Assembly (NCBI GenBank): GCA_016708345.1
Contig: JADJFX010000035.1
Location: 124,001 to 188,000, forward strand
DNA from: Candidatus Rhodoferax bjergmarkensis
Lineage (GTDB): Bacteria > Pseudomonadota > Gammaproteobacteria > Burkholderiales > Burkholderiaceae_C
Direction: 5' to 3'
DNA: 64,000 nucleotides
Part shown: positions 41,627 through 50,837 of the stretch, in pieces
Layout of the letters: each line of letters begins with the position of its first letter
Numbering within the stretch: position 1 is the first letter of the stretch
Made by a program: the position numbers and the translations under genes
The notes under the pieces: model-generated
The model's database searches: none
What the model was told of the DNA's origin: nothing
The model's input: the letters and a program-made list of their open reading frames with translations, nothing else

Positions 41627-43417
41627 ATGAAATTCCTGCAAAACCCACCCCGCTTTCTCTTTTTTACCGGCAAAGGCGGCGTGGGCAAAACCTCGATTGC
41701 CTGCGCCAGCGCCCTGCACCTGGCCGCGCAGGACAAGCGTGTACTGCTGGTCAGCACCGACCCGGCCTCCAACGTGGGGCAGGTGTTTGGCATCACCATT
41801 GGCAACCACATCACTGCCGTGCCAGACGTGCCCCGACTCAGCGCATTGGAGATTGACCCGCAAGCCGCCGCCCAGGCCTACCGCGACCGCATCGTCGGCC
41901 CGGTGCGCGGCGTGTTGCCCGAGAGCATCGTCAAAGGCATTGAAGAACAGCTCTCGGGTGCCTGCACCACCGAGATTGCGGCGTTTGACGAATTCACCGC
42001 CTTGCTGCTTGATTCAGCGTTGACCCGCGATTTTGATCACATTGTGTTTGACACCGCGCCCACCGGCCACACCATCCGCCTGCTGCAGCTGCCGGGTGCC
42101 TGGAGCGGTTTTCTGGAAGCAGGCAAGGGCGATGCCTCCTGCCTGGGCCCCTTGGCCGGGTTGGAAAAACAGCGCGTGCAATACAAAGAGGCTGTCCAGG
42201 CGCTGGCTGATCCGCTGCGCACCCGCCTGGTGTTGGTGGCGCGCGCTCAAAGCTCCACCTTGCGCGAAGCGGCGCGTACCCATGGCGAGCTGGCTGGCAT
42301 TGGCCTGACCCAACTGCACCTGGTCGTCAACGGCGTGTTGCCACCGTCTGAAGCCGCACACGACCCGCTGGCCGCTGCTGTGGTGCGACGCGAACAGGCA
42401 GCGCTGGCCGACCTGCCCGCCGCACTGGCCGAGCTGCCCACCGACCAGATCACACTCAAGGCGTTTGACCTGGTGGGTTTGCCTGCCTTGCGCCAGCTGC
42501 TCATCCAAAGCGCACCCGCTGCCCCGCTTGTGACAAAGCAGCCCGCTCCCCTGGCCGCCCCCAGCTTGTCGCAACTGGTGGACGAAATTGCGCAAGACGG
42601 CCATGGCCTGGTCATGCTGATGGGCAAGGGCGGCGTGGGCAAAACCACCTTGGCCGCCGCGGTGGCGGTGCAACTGGCGCAGCGCGACCTAGAGGTGCAC
42701 CTCACCACCTCCGACCCCGCCGCCCACCTGAGCGAAACCTTGCACGGCGCGCTGGCCCACCTGACGGTCAGCCGCATCGACCCGCATGAAGTTACCGAGC
42801 AATACCGCGCGCAGGTGCTGGCCAGCAAAGGCGCAAAACTTGACGCCCAGGGCCGCGCCCTGCTGGAAGAAGACCTGCGCTCGCCCTGCACCGAGGAGAT
42901 TGCCGTGTTTCAGGCCTTCTCGCGCGTGATCCGCGAGGCGGGTAAAAAGTTTGTCGTGATGGACACCGCCCCCACCGGCCACACGCTGCTCCTGCTCGAC
43001 GCCACGGGTGCTTACCACCGCGACATCGTGCGCCAGATGGCCGGTAGCGGCCTGCACTTCACCACACCCATGCAGCAGTTGCAAGACCCCCGGCAAACCA
43101 AGGTGCTCTTGGTGACGCTGGCCGAAAAAACCCCGGTGCTCGAAGCTGCCAACCTGCAGGCCGACCTGCGCCGCGCCGGTATCGAGCCCTGGGCCTGGGT
43201 CATCAACAACAGCGTGGCCGCCAGTGCGCAACATGCGCCGCTCACTTCAAGCTTGCTGCGCCAGCGGGCTGACAACGAACGCGCAGAAATCGAATCGGTC
43301 GCCACCCACCACGCCCGTCGTTATGCGCTGGTGCCCTTGCTGCAGGACGAGCCGGTGGGTGTGCAGCGGCTTTTGCAGCTGGCGGGCAATGCGCCTGCAC
43401 CTGTCACGTCCCTTTAA
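41627..43417 (+). CDS. arsA: Arsenite-stimulated ATPase ArsA
   Basis: A 596-residue ATPase with two homologous halves, each with a deviant Walker A: FTGKGGVGKTSIACA near residue 10 and LMGKGGVGKTTLAAA near residue 330. The signature DTAPTGHT appears in both halves. Cysteines that may form the As(III) site occur in ACTTEIAAFDEF and SPCTEEIAVFQAF. ArsA normally powers the ArsB pump after receiving As(III) from ArsD. No arsB or acr3 gene is present in this operon, so its partner must lie elsewhere or be different. Confidence 0.95.
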   Translation: MKFLQNPPRFLFFTGKGGVGKTSIACASALHLAAQDKRVLLVSTDPASNVGQVFGITIGNHITAVPDVPRLSALEIDPQAAAQAYRDRIVGPVRGVLPESIVKGIEEQLSGACTTEIAAFDEFTALLLDSALTRDFDHIVFDTAPTGHTIRLLQLPGAWSGFLEAGKGDASCLGPLAGLEKQRVQYKEAVQALADPLRTRLVLVARAQSSTLREAARTHGELAGIGLTQLHLVVNGVLPPSEAAHDPLAAAVVRREQAALADLPAALAELPTDQITLKAFDLVGLPALRQLLIQSAPAAPLVTKQPAPLAAPSLSQLVDEIAQDGHGLVMLMGKGGVGKTTLAAAVAVQLAQRDLEVHLTTSDPAAHLSETLHGALAHLTVSRIDPHEVTEQYRAQVLASKGAKLDAQGRALLEEDLRSPCTEEIAVFQAFSRVIREAGKKFVVMDTAPTGHTLLLLDATGAYHRDIVRQMAGSGLHFTTPMQQLQDPRQTKVLLVTLAEKTPVLEAANLQADLRRAGIEPWAWVINNSVAASAQHAPLTSSLLRQRADNERAEIESVATHHARRYALVPLLQDEPVGVQRLLQLAGNAPAPVTSL

Positions 43418-43466
43418 CTTCCATTAACTCCAATGAACTCCCCTTCCCCCTTATAGGACTTTGAAA

Positions 43467-43955
43467 ATGTTAAACGTACTCTTTTTATGCACCCACAACT
43501 CGGCGCGCAGCATCCTGGCCGAAGCCATCCTCAACCACATCGGCCAAGGCCGCTTCAAGGCTTTTTCGGCAGGCAGCAGCCCGCGCGAGAACCAGCAACC
43601 CAACCCGCTGGGCCTGCAGGTGCTGCAAAGCGCCGGCATGGCCATCGAAGGGCTGCGCAGCAAAAGCTGGGACGAGTTCGGTGCGCCAGGTGCCACGCCC
43701 ATGGATTTGGTGATCACCGTCTGCGACAACGCCGCCGGTGAAGTCTGCCCCTACTGGCCGGGCCAGCCCGCCACCGCGCACTGGGGCTACCCGGACCCGT
43801 CCGCGGGCGAGGGCACGGACGCGCAAAAGCTCGAAGCCTTCCGCCAGACCCTGCACGCGCTGAAAAGGCGGCTGGAACTGCTGGTGAGCCTGCCGCCCGA
43901 AAAGCTGGAAAAAACCCTGCTGCAAAACACGGCGCGGGCTTTGGCCAAGGAATAA
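43467..43955 (+). CDS. arsC: Arsenate reductase, LMW-phosphatase type
   Basis: A 162-residue arsenate reductase with the low-molecular-weight tyrosine phosphatase fold, of the kind that works with thioredoxin or mycothiol/glutathione. The P-loop CTHNSARS is close to residue 10, and the redox cysteines appear in VITVCDNAAGEVCPYWPG. ATG at 43467 is preceded by AGGA about 8 bases earlier; the TTG at 43461 is rejected. It lies about 50 bases after arsA, and a paralogue follows 65 bases later. Confidence 0.93.
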   Translation: MLNVLFLCTHNSARSILAEAILNHIGQGRFKAFSAGSSPRENQQPNPLGLQVLQSAGMAIEGLRSKSWDEFGAPGATPMDLVITVCDNAAGEVCPYWPGQPATAHWGYPDPSAGEGTDAQKLEAFRQTLHALKRRLELLVSLPPEKLEKTLLQNTARALAKE

Positions 43956-44020
43956 TCAACAATGTTTTGCTTGCCAGGCGAGCTGCCACCACCACCACCT
44001 GCTAACCAGAGAGTTTTGCC

Positions 44021-44524
44021 ATGACCGACAGACCCATCCATGTCCTTTTCCTGTGCAACCACAACGTGGGGCGCAGCATTTTGGCTGAAGCGGTTCTGAA
44101 CCACATGGGTGGCAAACGGTTTCGCGGCTTTTCAGCCGGCAGCAGCCCGCTGGGCAGCCAGCAACCCCATCCACTGGCCTTGCAGGTCTTGCACAACGCC
44201 GGCATCTCCACCGACGGGCTGCGCAGCAAGAACTGGGACGAATTTGCTGACGCCAATGCCCCGCACATGGACTTGGTCATCACCGTCTGCGACGACGCTG
44301 CCGGAGAAGTCTGCCCCTGCTGGCCGGGCCACCCCGCCACCGCCCACTGGGGCTACCCGGACCCGTCGGCTGGCGAAGGCACGCAGGAACATCAACTCGA
44401 AGCCTTTCGCCAGACCCTGCACGCCCTTCACCTGCGACTGGAGCTGCTGGTCAACCTGCCCATGGCCGGAATTGACCGCCTGCTGCTTGAGCAAGCGGCC
44501 CGCGATCTGCATTCATCATCATGA
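44021..44524 (+). CDS. Second LMW-phosphatase-type arsenate reductase paralogue
   Basis: A 167-residue paralogue of the preceding arsC, alike throughout (FSAGSSPLGSQQPHPLALQV, AHWGYPDPSAGEGT). The catalytic loop is CNHNVGRS rather than CTHNSARS: Cys and Arg of CX5R are kept, but the inner residues differ. A further Cys appears in VCPCWPG where the first copy has VCPYWPG. It may be an arsenate reductase with altered kinetics or may act on another substrate. Its stop overlaps the aquaporin gene by ATGA. The last 30 codons are repeated at 47454. Confidence 0.88.
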   Translation: MTDRPIHVLFLCNHNVGRSILAEAVLNHMGGKRFRGFSAGSSPLGSQQPHPLALQVLHNAGISTDGLRSKNWDEFADANAPHMDLVITVCDDAAGEVCPCWPGHPATAHWGYPDPSAGEGTQEHQLEAFRQTLHALHLRLELLVNLPMAGIDRLLLEQAARDLHSSS

Positions 44525-45256
44525 GTTCTCAGACCCTTCCCATGCCATTGACCCCGACCCTGACTCAAAAGTTACTGGCCGAGCTGCTCGGCACTTGCGC
44601 CCTGCTGTGCGCGGTGATCGGCTCGGGCATCATGGCCGAACGCCTGTGCGGCGGCAACACGGGCCTGGCCCTGCTGGCCAACACCCTGGCCACCGTCTTC
44701 ACGCTGTTCGTTTTGATTGAGTCCCTGGGGCACATCAGCGGTGCCCATTTCACCCCGCTGGTCACGCTGCTGATGTGGTCAAAAGGCACGATTGCGCCCG
44801 TCAATACTGCGCGAACAGCTATGTTTTTCATAGTAGCCCAACTCATGGGTGCGGTGCTGGGAGCTTGGCTGGCCAACGCCATGTTTGACCTGCCGGTGCT
44901 GCAAATCAGCCACAAGCTGCGCGGCGGCTGGCTGGCCAACGGGCAATTTGGCGGCTGGGGCCAGTGGCTGGCCGAGGCGGTGGCCACTGCAGGTTTGTTG
45001 TTTGTCATTTTGCGCTCGCCCGCAGGCAAGGCAAGTAGCCTGGTGGCCTGCTACATCGGCGCGGCTTACTGGTTTACCGCCAGCACTTCGTTTGCCAACC
45101 CGGCCGCCGTGCTGGGGCGCATGTTCAGCGACAGCTTTGCCGGCATTGCACCGGCCAGCGCACTGGGCTTTGTGCTGGCGCAGGCCGTGGGTGCGCTGGC
45201 GGGGAGCTGGCTGGCGCGGTGCCTGGAAACACCGACACAGCAACATGCCTTAGTCC
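44435..45256 (+). repeat. Duplicated segment, copy A
   Basis: This 822-base segment (end of the second LMW arsC plus the aquaporin gene) recurs at 47454-48234. The copies differ by a 4-base and a 36-base deletion in copy B, one extra base near the end of copy A, and scattered substitutions. Confidence 0.9.
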
Positions 45257-45279
45257 AGGTTAACAGGCCGCTGCGGTGA
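44521..45279 (+). CDS. Aquaporin-family channel, probably for arsenite efflux
   Basis: A 252-residue membrane channel of the MIP (aquaporin/glycerol facilitator) family with six hydrophobic segments and two half-helix motifs. The second motif is normal (SFANPAAVLGR). In the first, the NPA Asn is replaced: GAHFTPLVT. Aquaporins in ars operons (AqpS of Sinorhizobium is the known case) let As(III) leave the cell after arsenate reduction. That would explain the missing pump. The C-terminus has been altered by a base insertion at about 45249, which replaces the end seen in copy B with LVQVNRPLR. It is translationally coupled to the preceding arsC. Confidence 0.85.
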   Translation: MSSQTLPMPLTPTLTQKLLAELLGTCALLCAVIGSGIMAERLCGGNTGLALLANTLATVFTLFVLIESLGHISGAHFTPLVTLLMWSKGTIAPVNTARTAMFFIVAQLMGAVLGAWLANAMFDLPVLQISHKLRGGWLANGQFGGWGQWLAEAVATAGLLFVILRSPAGKASSLVACYIGAAYWFTASTSFANPAAVLGRMFSDSFAGIAPASALGFVLAQAVGALAGSWLARCLETPTQQHALVQVNRPLR

Positions 45280-45658
45280 GTTCGCGCGCCATGGCGCTGG
45301 CGACGTTGCCGGCTTTTTCGAGTTTGCTGACTTTTTGGTAGGCGTTGTTGCCAATGACCAGGGCGATGCGTTTGCCGGTGAACGCTGCACTGGGGCTGCG
45401 GCTGCTTGAGGTGTCGCCAGGGGCACTGCTGTTGTCTGTGACAAGGGGCTCTGTGTTGGCGTCGGCCGCTTTGTCACTGGATGCGCCACCTGGGTTGGTC
45501 GGCGCAACATTGCGGCTCAGAAAACCGCCAAACGCCTTGATGAGGTCGCTGCCCTCTTGCGCCAGTGCCAGCGGGGCCATCCATAGCAGCAGCAAGGCCA
45601 TCAGTGCGACTGCCCATCTCTTGTACGTGCCATGTTTTCCCCGTGTGGTGTGCGCCAA
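45260..45658 (-). pseudogene. Truncated caspase-like (peptidase C14) protein
   Basis: The frame starts with a signal peptide or membrane anchor (VALMALLLLWMAPLALAQ). A low-complexity linker follows, and then the first 30 residues of a caspase-fold domain (KRIALVIGNNAYQKVSKLEK, AGNVASAMARELTAA). The protein stops there because the DNA passes into the duplicated aquaporin segment. The His and Cys of the catalytic dyad are absent. Homologous full-length proteins are several hundred residues longer. The start shown is TTG; no better ATG is available. Confidence 0.75.
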
Positions 45659-45739
45659 CGAACGGTGAAGGCGAGCGGCTGGGATTGCGCCAACGCGGTG
45701 CGGGTGACTATGGGGGTAGCGAATTCATGGACCAAAACA

Positions 45740-45787
45740 GTCGCTTGCGCTTGTCTGACGGGCGGGAGCAGCTATCATTTTTAAGTA
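45740..45787 (+). repeat. Dispersed short intergenic repeat, copy 11 (weak)
   Basis: CAGTCGCTTGCGCTTGTCTG is followed by ACGGGCGGGAGCAGCTATCA and TTTTTAAGTA. It resembles the consensus only in the GGGAGCAGCTAT core, also seen in the ygiQ copy. Confidence 0.4.
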
Positions 45788-45790
45788 AAG

Positions 45791-47436
45791 CTACGCCCCC
45801 CACACCCCAATGGCTACATCATCAAACACGGCGTTCTTGCGCCAGATGCGCTTGCTCCAGGGTTTGTTGGCCCGGCGGTCGAAGATGACCAAATGGGCCT
45901 CGTCGGCTCCGCAGCGCTGGGCGTAGTCCGCCGTTTGCGCCAGGCCCTCTTTTTGCACCGCCACCAGGCTTTGTTTGTCGCGCAGCAGCTTGAGTTCGAT
46001 CACAATGCGCTGCACTTTGCCGTAGTAGCCCTCGGTTTCACTGACCGGCCATTCGATGAAGAGGTCGGTGCGCTTCAAGCCCAGGCCGTATTCGCGGTTG
46101 ATGCGCCCGCCGCCGTTGACGATGCGCTGCAAAAAGGCCTGCATCAGCAGTTGCGGGCCGGCTTCGGCAAAGTTGAAGCCCTGCATCCAGGCGTCAGAGT
46201 GTTCGCGGAAGAACTGCTGAAACGCCGCCAGCAGTTTGTCCATGTCGAGTTCGCGCTGGGCTGTCAGATACCAGGGCTGGGGGTAGTGCAGAAAGTCCTG
46301 TATGGGCGAGGTGATTTCGCGCGGCAGCACTTCGCGGTAAATGCGGTTGGCAATGATCAGGTCGGGGCGGCGGCGAATGAGGCCCAGGTCTTCGATGTAT
46401 TGCAGGTCGTCTTCGGGGAAGTGGGTGGTGGAGATGTCGCCTGCGAGCATGGGAGCCACAATATTGCGCACGCGCGGCTCGCGCAGTTTGTCAGCAAGCG
46501 CGTCCAGGTGGGTGGCGCGGCTGTAGATCAGGCGTTCTTTGGCCTGCTTGTAGCGCTCCAGCGTGATGGGGCTGTGGCGGTCATCGCGGGCGGCTTTGTC
46601 TTTTTCGGTGCATTCCCGCCCCAGGGCGTTGACCAGCCAGGGCTGGCCACGGGTGTCTTCCCACAGCTCAATCCAGATGGCGTCATCAAAGGTCTGGCCG
46701 GTCTCGGTCGTGCTGCTGCCACAGAGCGATGGTTTCTTCGCGGCTCAAATTGCCCAGGCGCAGCGATTCGGCCTTGATGTTGAAGGCGCTGCCACCGGTG
46801 ATGATTTCTGGTGCGCGGTGTGGATGCGGTAGTCGCGCACGTCGCGCACGCCGCACAAAATGACGGTTTGCGGGAATGCCTGCGGGCGCTGGGCGTAGCC
46901 GGCGCGGATTTGGCGCAAAAGGGAGATCAGGGTGTCGCCCACCAGGGCGTCGACTTCGTCGAGAAAAAGAACGGTGGGGTGCACAGCCGGTTGGGAGTCG
47001 TCTGCCGGGACGGTGGCGGTGGCGGCTTGCGGGTCGTTTTGCGACCAGTGGGCCAGCAGGGCCGAAAAGCGGTCGCTGGCCTCAATCAAATGCCCCTTGC
47101 TGTGCAACCAGGTATCAGGCCCCGGGTCTTGCAAGTAAAGGGCTGCCGAGCGTACAAAGGCGCTGCAAATGGCATTGATGCCCTTATCTGCATTGCCACG
47201 CACGCCTTGAGCGCCTTCAATGTTGACATACAGCGCGCGGTACTGCCCCTGATGGTTGAGGTGGTGCATGAGCGCCAGCAGGCAGGTGGTTTTGCCGGTT
47301 TGGCGTGGCGCGTGCAGGATGAGTAGCGCTGCTGGGCAATCAGGGTTTCGATGCTGCCCACGTCAATGCGCGCCAGCGGGTCGATCATGTAGTGCTGCCC
47401 CGCTACGCTGGGGCCCGCGTTGTTGAAAAATAGCAT
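45791..47436 (-). pseudogene. AAA ATPase with PD-(D/E)XK-like end, frameshifted
   Basis: Three frames must be joined to read one protein of about 540 residues. It starts MLFFNNAGPSVAGQHYMIDP, passes through a Walker A split by a frame change (about 47326), then LYVNIEGAQGVRGNADKGIN, VLFLDEVDALVGD (Walker B) and VILCGVRDVRDYRIHT. Further frame changes lie near 46805 and 46710. It ends with RRPDLIIANRIYREVLPREI and VQRIVIELKLLRDKQSL, the latter nuclease-like. Similar AAA ATPases with a PD-(D/E)XK-type tail are widespread, mobile and of unknown function. It is not functional as read. Confidence 0.75.
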
Positions 47437-47453
47437 GCCCGCATGATAGCCCC

Positions 47454-48234
47454 CGACTGGAGCTGCTGGTCAATCTACCCACGGCAGGTATTGACCGCCT
47501 GCTGCTTGAGCAAGCAGCCCGCGATCTGCATTCATCATCATGAGTTTTCAGACCCTTCCCATGCCATTGACCCCGACCCTGACTCAAAAGTTACTGGCCG
47601 AGCTGCTCGGCACGTGCGCCCTGCTGTGCGCGGTGATCGGCTCGGGCATCATGGCCGAACGGCTGTGCGGCGGCAACACGGGCCTGGCCCTGCTGGCCAA
47701 CACCCTGGCCACCGTGTTCACGCTGTTCGTTTTGATTGAAACCCTGGGGCCCATCAGCGGTGCCCATTTCAACCCGCTGGTCACGCTGCTTATGTGGTCA
47801 AAAGGCACGCTTGCGCCCGTCAGTACTGCGCGAACAGCTATGTTTTTCATAGTAGCCCAACTCATGGGTGCGGTGCTGGGAGCTTGGCTGGCCAACGCCA
47901 TGTTTGACCTGCCGGTGCTGCAAATCAGCCACAAGCTGCGCGGCGGCTGGCCAACGGGCAATTTGGCGGCTGGGGCCAGTGGCTGGCCGAGGCGGTGGCC
48001 ACGGCAGGTTTGCTGTTTGTCATTTTGCGCTCGCCTGCAGGCAAGGCAAGTGGCCTGGTGGCCTGCTACATCGGCGCAGCCTACTGGTTTACCGCCAGCA
48101 CCTCATTTGCCAACCCGGCCGCCGTGTTCGGACGCATCTTCAGCGACAGCTTTGCCGGCATTGCACCAGCCAGCGCACTGGGCTTTGTGCTGGCGCGGTG
48201 CCTGGAAACACCGACACAGCAACATGCTTAGTCC
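47454..48234 (+). repeat. Duplicated segment, copy B
   Basis: This is the second copy of the arsC-end plus aquaporin segment. It begins CGACTGGAGCTGCTGGTCAA, as does copy A at 44435. The 2.2 kb between the copies holds the caspase and AAA remnants, both of which end at or near the copy boundaries. Confidence 0.9.
47540..48231 (+). pseudogene. Aquaporin gene duplicate, frameshifted
   Basis: The first 140 codons match the intact aquaporin gene and keep the normal first motif (GAHFNPLVT). A 4-base deletion at about 47950 then shifts the frame. The original frame resumes in the track SLVACYIGAAYWFTAST-type sequence and ends with QQHA and a stop at 48229. A 36-base in-frame deletion removes part of the last membrane helix. 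It is not expected to give a working channel. Confidence 0.88.
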
Positions 48235-48440
48235 GCAGGCCGTGCCGTTTGAATGTCATGGGATGGTGTGAAGGGCATGAATTGAGGATTTCCAGATCAC
48301 AAAAGAAAAAGTGCAGCACTGCAGTGGCCCGATAATGGGCAACTGGGGGAATCCAATAATCCACCCAAAAAGCGAACCGGGATGTGGACGAGGCAATAGT
48401 CCGCCCAAGTAATCCAAGCAGTAGCCCAGTTGGCCCCAAA
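48235..48440. other. Intergenic region between convergent segments
   Basis: About 200 bases lie between the broken aquaporin copy and the end of the minus-strand cluster. Two similar short phrases (AATAATCCACCCAA and AATAGTCCGCCCAA) occur about 45 bases apart. I see no gene. Confidence 0.4.
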
Positions 48441-50837
48441 TCAGCTTCCGGGCTTAAACCAGTATTTGGTAGCACGCGCCTCTTCGGATTGGGGGTACTT
48501 GCGCTTGAGCAGATCGAAAGCGGCTTTGGAGAGTTTGCCGGCAGAACTGGCTGCGCACCAGTTTCTGCGCGTGCGGTAGACGGCGTCGCGCAACAGGCCG
48601 GGCACCCGCGCATCGGTGGGAAACGCCTGTGCAAACTCCAGCACATTTTGCATCCACATCGAATCCAGATCGGGCAGCGCGTCAAGCAGTTTGCGCTCGC
48701 GCTGCCACTGCGCGTAATGCGCGGGCGTCAGCACATTTTTTGCAAAATGCCCCAGGCTGGACGGCAAACTACCGACTACTTCCTCGTAATCAGGCGTGTA
48801 GCCATCGGCCTGTGGGGCGGCAATGCGACAGGTGCCCCCTATCCGCGCGCCTGCAATCGCCAGTCCACTTTCGAGCAGAAACGCTTTGTCATCGGTGATG
48901 GCCAGAACCAGCGCGATCTCTGGTGCGTTGCCCTCGTCATTGCCTTTGGGCCATACCGCTGCCGCCTGGCGCGCGCCGGCAACATCCTTGCGCAAAATTG
49001 CGCGTGACCAAGCTATGTAGGCGGCCTTTGCACGCAGTGACGGTGGGCATTCGGCGTGTTGTGCGGATTCGATCAAGGCCGAGTGCGGTAACTCGTAGTT
49101 CAAAATCCAGTTGCTGTCGTAATCCCAGCCCCAAGTCGGTTCGGCCTTGGGGTCAGGTGCTGGTGATCGCATCAAGGTATCGCGATCGAAGGCGGTGCCG
49201 TGCTCGCGCTGGGCATCCCGGCACAAGTCGCTCAAGCTGCTTGCGTGCCACAAGCGGTATTCACGCACCCGGTTGCGCGCGGAATAGTCGCTGGTGATGT
49301 CTGGCCTCTCCAGCAGCGCAGCAGCCAGGCGCAAACCGTCTTCACGCCCGCCCAACCTTAATCGTTGCTGCATGAAGCTTGCCGCACCGGGATGGTCGTC
49401 AGGAACTTTGCCCATGGCCGCCAACAGTTTGCCAACGTGCGGGTCATTGCGGTGCGCCAGTGCCGCTGCGCTGAAGAGCCACGCAGAGTGCGTGGGCCCC
49501 TGCTCAAAGCGCCGCAGCGATTCCTGGCTCCACTGCAGGCGTCGGCATTCGCTTTCAGCGGTGTCTGGAGAGGGCGACCGAGGCAAAGGCGCACCAGCGC
49601 CGGTGCGACAGGGTGCAGGGGTGGGGTCGAACCCATTAATCAATCCCGCCAGCCACTCGCCCATTGGTTCGCTGGGAGAAAACTGCCGGTGCAAGAGCAA
49701 ATAGTCGTTTGCGGCGCGCCGGGTTACGGTGGGGTCGACGCCGGGGTTCGCCAATACCGCGGCCAGTTCTGCGAAGCGCTTTGCCGGGTCCAGGCGGGCA
49801 CCAATCAGCGCGTCCAGGTCGGCAAGACGCGCTGCCTCGGCTGGCTTTCTGGCAGTTTGGGCTGCCAAAATGGCACGCGCCAATTCTTCGCGCAGCCGCG
49901 TGCTTTCGGTAGCTTTGAGCGTGCGCGCATCGGCACGCCGCTGGATGCACTCCGGTGCCTGGCACGGGTCGTAAAAATTCTCAGGTGGTGCCGTCATCTG
50001 AACGCTGCGCAGGCGCGCCCTGAAAGCCAGGTACATGCCCCACGCTTGCCATGGCGATGCGCCGTCTTGGGCAATTTTCTTGAAGGCGTCTTCTGCCGCC
50101 TGGTAATTGCCTTCGTACAGCAGCGCAGCGCCGCGCTGGTAGGCGCGGTCTTTAACCAGCAGCGTCGGGGCATTGGCCGGTGGGTCTGGCAGCGCCATGT
50201 AGGGCAGTACAAACGGTTGGTGATACAACGCATTACCCCGCCCGGCCTGCGCCAAATCCTTGCGGAAGTAAGTCGGCCCCTGCGGACAACGCGCAAATAC
50301 GCGGTGCTGCATCTGGAGCCAGTCGTGTAAGACGGGGCTGTCGACGCCCCATGTTTTCGAGCGCTCGGCAAGCGTCTGGCGGGCCTGCTCCCAGGCAGCA
50401 TTCGGGCAATTCTCGAATGTGTCCCATTGGTTCCCTGCGACAGAGTGGGTAGCGGTAGCCACTTGCGCGGGCGCCGGTACGGCGGCAACGGCTTTGGCCT
50501 GTGCCAGCCATGCCATCGCCGCGGTTCCGCCATCGACGGCGGCGGACTTCTCGCTGTACTCAAACGCATCCAGTGCCTTGGCGGGAATGGGCAGCCCATT
50601 GAACCGGTACCAGGCCAACAGCAAGGGCTTGCGCCACCACGAGGCTTCGACCACCCCCAAGCTGCCGCTTGCCAGATCGGCAATCGGCCGCACCGGCCCC
50701 CAAGGCGAATTGAATTCTGGCGGCGACTCTTCGCCCCCGCCCGAGGCAAAGGTCGGCGGTGCCATGAGGGCTACTGCCAGCACACAAAGTACCGCGAAAA
50801 AGCGGGCAAAAGACGGGCAAACAAACGAGTGCATCAT
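48441..50837 (-). CDS. Large exported protein, probably helical-repeat
   Basis: A 798-residue protein with an N-terminal signal peptide (FFAVLCVLAVALMAPPTFAS). The rest is alpha-helical in composition with TPR-like stretches (KDRAYQRGAALLYEGNYQAA, EDAFKKIAQDGASPWQAWGM). Several cysteine pairs (ENCPNAAW, DPCQAPECIQRRAD) suggest disulphides in the periplasm. No enzyme motif is recognised. Its ATG overlaps the stop of the DUF3142 gene (ATGA), so the two are made together and probably act together. It is the last gene of the minus-strand block. Confidence 0.8.
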   Translation of the reverse strand: MMHSFVCPSFARFFAVLCVLAVALMAPPTFASGGGEESPPEFNSPWGPVRPIADLASGSLGVVEASWWRKPLLLAWYRFNGLPIPAKALDAFEYSEKSAAVDGGTAAMAWLAQAKAVAAVPAPAQVATATHSVAGNQWDTFENCPNAAWEQARQTLAERSKTWGVDSPVLHDWLQMQHRVFARCPQGPTYFRKDLAQAGRGNALYHQPFVLPYMALPDPPANAPTLLVKDRAYQRGAALLYEGNYQAAEDAFKKIAQDGASPWQAWGMYLAFRARLRSVQMTAPPENFYDPCQAPECIQRRADARTLKATESTRLREELARAILAAQTARKPAEAARLADLDALIGARLDPAKRFAELAAVLANPGVDPTVTRRAANDYLLLHRQFSPSEPMGEWLAGLINGFDPTPAPCRTGAGAPLPRSPSPDTAESECRRLQWSQESLRRFEQGPTHSAWLFSAAALAHRNDPHVGKLLAAMGKVPDDHPGAASFMQQRLRLGGREDGLRLAAALLERPDITSDYSARNRVREYRLWHASSLSDLCRDAQREHGTAFDRDTLMRSPAPDPKAEPTWGWDYDSNWILNYELPHSALIESAQHAECPPSLRAKAAYIAWSRAILRKDVAGARQAAAVWPKGNDEGNAPEIALVLAITDDKAFLLESGLAIAGARIGGTCRIAAPQADGYTPDYEEVVGSLPSSLGHFAKNVLTPAHYAQWQRERKLLDALPDLDSMWMQNVLEFAQAFPTDARVPGLLRDAVYRTRRNWCAASSAGKLSKAAFDLLKRKYPQSEEARATKYWFKPGS

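Noticed and set aside
41230..41856. A 208-residue ArsD variant as a genuine extended protein
   Set aside because: The extension beyond about residue 115 is out of frame with the arsA it overlaps, has no homology and removes the usual cysteine end. The +1 frame explains the expected terminus.
44795..44836. A further copy of the dispersed repeat within the aquaporin gene
   Set aside because: The match (GCGCGAACAGCTATGTTTTT) is partial, and the encoded residues fit a normal aquaporin helix, so chance or conversion cannot be separated.
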